A stretch of 64,000 nt of DNA from contig NZ_CP070499.1 in the NCBI RefSeq assembly GCF_016925615.1, forward strand, positions 1,612,001 through 1,676,000. The letters are read 5' to 3'. Under the pieces are notes generated by a model, which was not told where the DNA came from, did not search any database, and saw nothing but the letters and a program-made list of their open reading frames with translations. The stretch is from Natronosporangium hydrolyticum. Lineage in GTDB: Bacteria; Actinomycetota; Actinomycetes; Mycobacteriales; Micromonosporaceae. Position numbers and translations under genes: made by a program. The stretch's first letter is position 1. Every line of letters starts with the position of its first letter. Shown piece after piece: positions 63,704 through 64,000 of the stretch.

Positions 63704-64000
63704 CGACAGACGAAGCGGCGGTGGAGACGGTGACGGATCCGATGGCCGCCGCCAAGGCGATCGCGGACGCCGTCCTCTATGAGGGGTACCTGCTCTACCC
63801 CTATCGGGCGAGCGCGGCAAAGAACCAGCTGCGCTGGCAGTTCGGGGTGCTGGTGCCGCCGGCCTACGCGGCCGCCGGGACCGGCGAACAGGCCAGTTTG
63901 GGCACCGAGTGTCTGTTCGACCGCGCGGAGGGGGCGCTGCTGCATGCCAGGCTGCGGTTCTTGCAGCTGGTGACCCAGCCGGTGGCCGGCCCGGTCGCCG
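63700..64000 (+). CDS. Hydrogenase-cluster hypothetical protein, 5' part only
   Basis: Runs off the window end after 100 codons. GTG start overlaps the previous stop by 4 bases. Visible part: acidic N-terminus, then AIADAVLYEGYLLYPYRAS, LRWQFGVLVPPAYA and EQASLGTECLFDRAEGALLHARLRF. The same kind of gene follows DUF6084 in Streptomyces-type hydrogenase clusters, but no function is known to me. Hyp maturation genes, not seen in this window, are expected further on. Confidence 0.8.
   Translation, partial: MTTDEAAVETVTDPMAAAKAIADAVLYEGYLLYPYRASAAKNQLRWQFGVLVPPAYAAAGTGEQASLGTECLFDRAEGALLHARLRFLQLVTQPVAGPVA

Overview
This window is high-GC actinobacterial chromosome, most like a member of the Micromonosporaceae. 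Evidence for that is the strong GC bias, the many GTG starts, the 4-base ATGA/GTGA stop-start overlaps, and conserved actinobacterial gene orders: rne-rplU-rpmA-obgE; nadD-rsfS-phosphatase-degV; comEA-comEC-holA beside rpsT/lepA; hemW-hrcA-dnaJ-rsmE-phoH-ybeY-CBS protein-era-recO-uppS. No rRNA, tRNA or CRISPR array was found. The identification is by eye from protein motifs and synteny only.

Layout. 1-14.7 kb is housekeeping: RNase E/G, ribosomal proteins L21/L27, Obg, a tryptophanyl-tRNA synthetase (trpS) behind a convincing Trp leader peptide and attenuator, RadC, aminopeptidase N, NadD, RsfS and DegV. 14.9-16.3 kb is an IS481-like insertion sequence with long imperfect terminal inverted repeats. 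16.3-30.5 kb carries two perfect DnaA-box 9-mers ahead of comEA-comEC-holA, then rpsT/lepA, hemW, a CIRCE operator with hrcA-dnaJ, and rsmE. 30.6-34.1 kb is an NgcEFG-like (N-acetylglucosamine/chitobiose) ABC importer. Two VapBC-type toxin-antitoxin pairs (34.1-34.8 and 42.8-43.5 kb) flank phoH-ybeY-corC-like-cdd-like-era, kdgK-eda and a sigma factor with a membrane partner. recO-uppS follows.

45.1-46.9 kb is a decayed stretch. It holds a lipoprotein gene broken by a one-base shift, a multiply damaged AAA ATPase gene, and several unusual palindromes and tandem repeats. 46.9-56.8 kb is a nitrate-assimilation block: NarK-type transporter, assimilatory nitrate reductase, FAD/[2Fe-2S] electron-transfer subunit, NirB, NirD, a HemD-winged-helix fusion and a sirohydrochlorin-chelatase-like protein. 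Uptake, both reductions and siroheme supply are thus encoded together. 57.2 kb to the window end is a high-affinity (group 1h, actinobacterial type) [NiFe]-hydrogenase operon: SIS protein, HypC-like protein, second SIS protein, HhyS, HhyL, NifU-like protein, DUF5947, DUF6084 and a truncated last gene.

The observations most worth following are two. First, the trpS leader has a 13-codon peptide with tandem Trp codons, 1:2 / 2:3 / 3:4 pairings and a probable leaderless start. Second, the two phosphoheptose-isomerase-like SIS proteins of the hydrogenase operon have lost different active-site elements in a complementary way, which suggests a heteromeric enzyme or binding complex in hydrogenase biogenesis.
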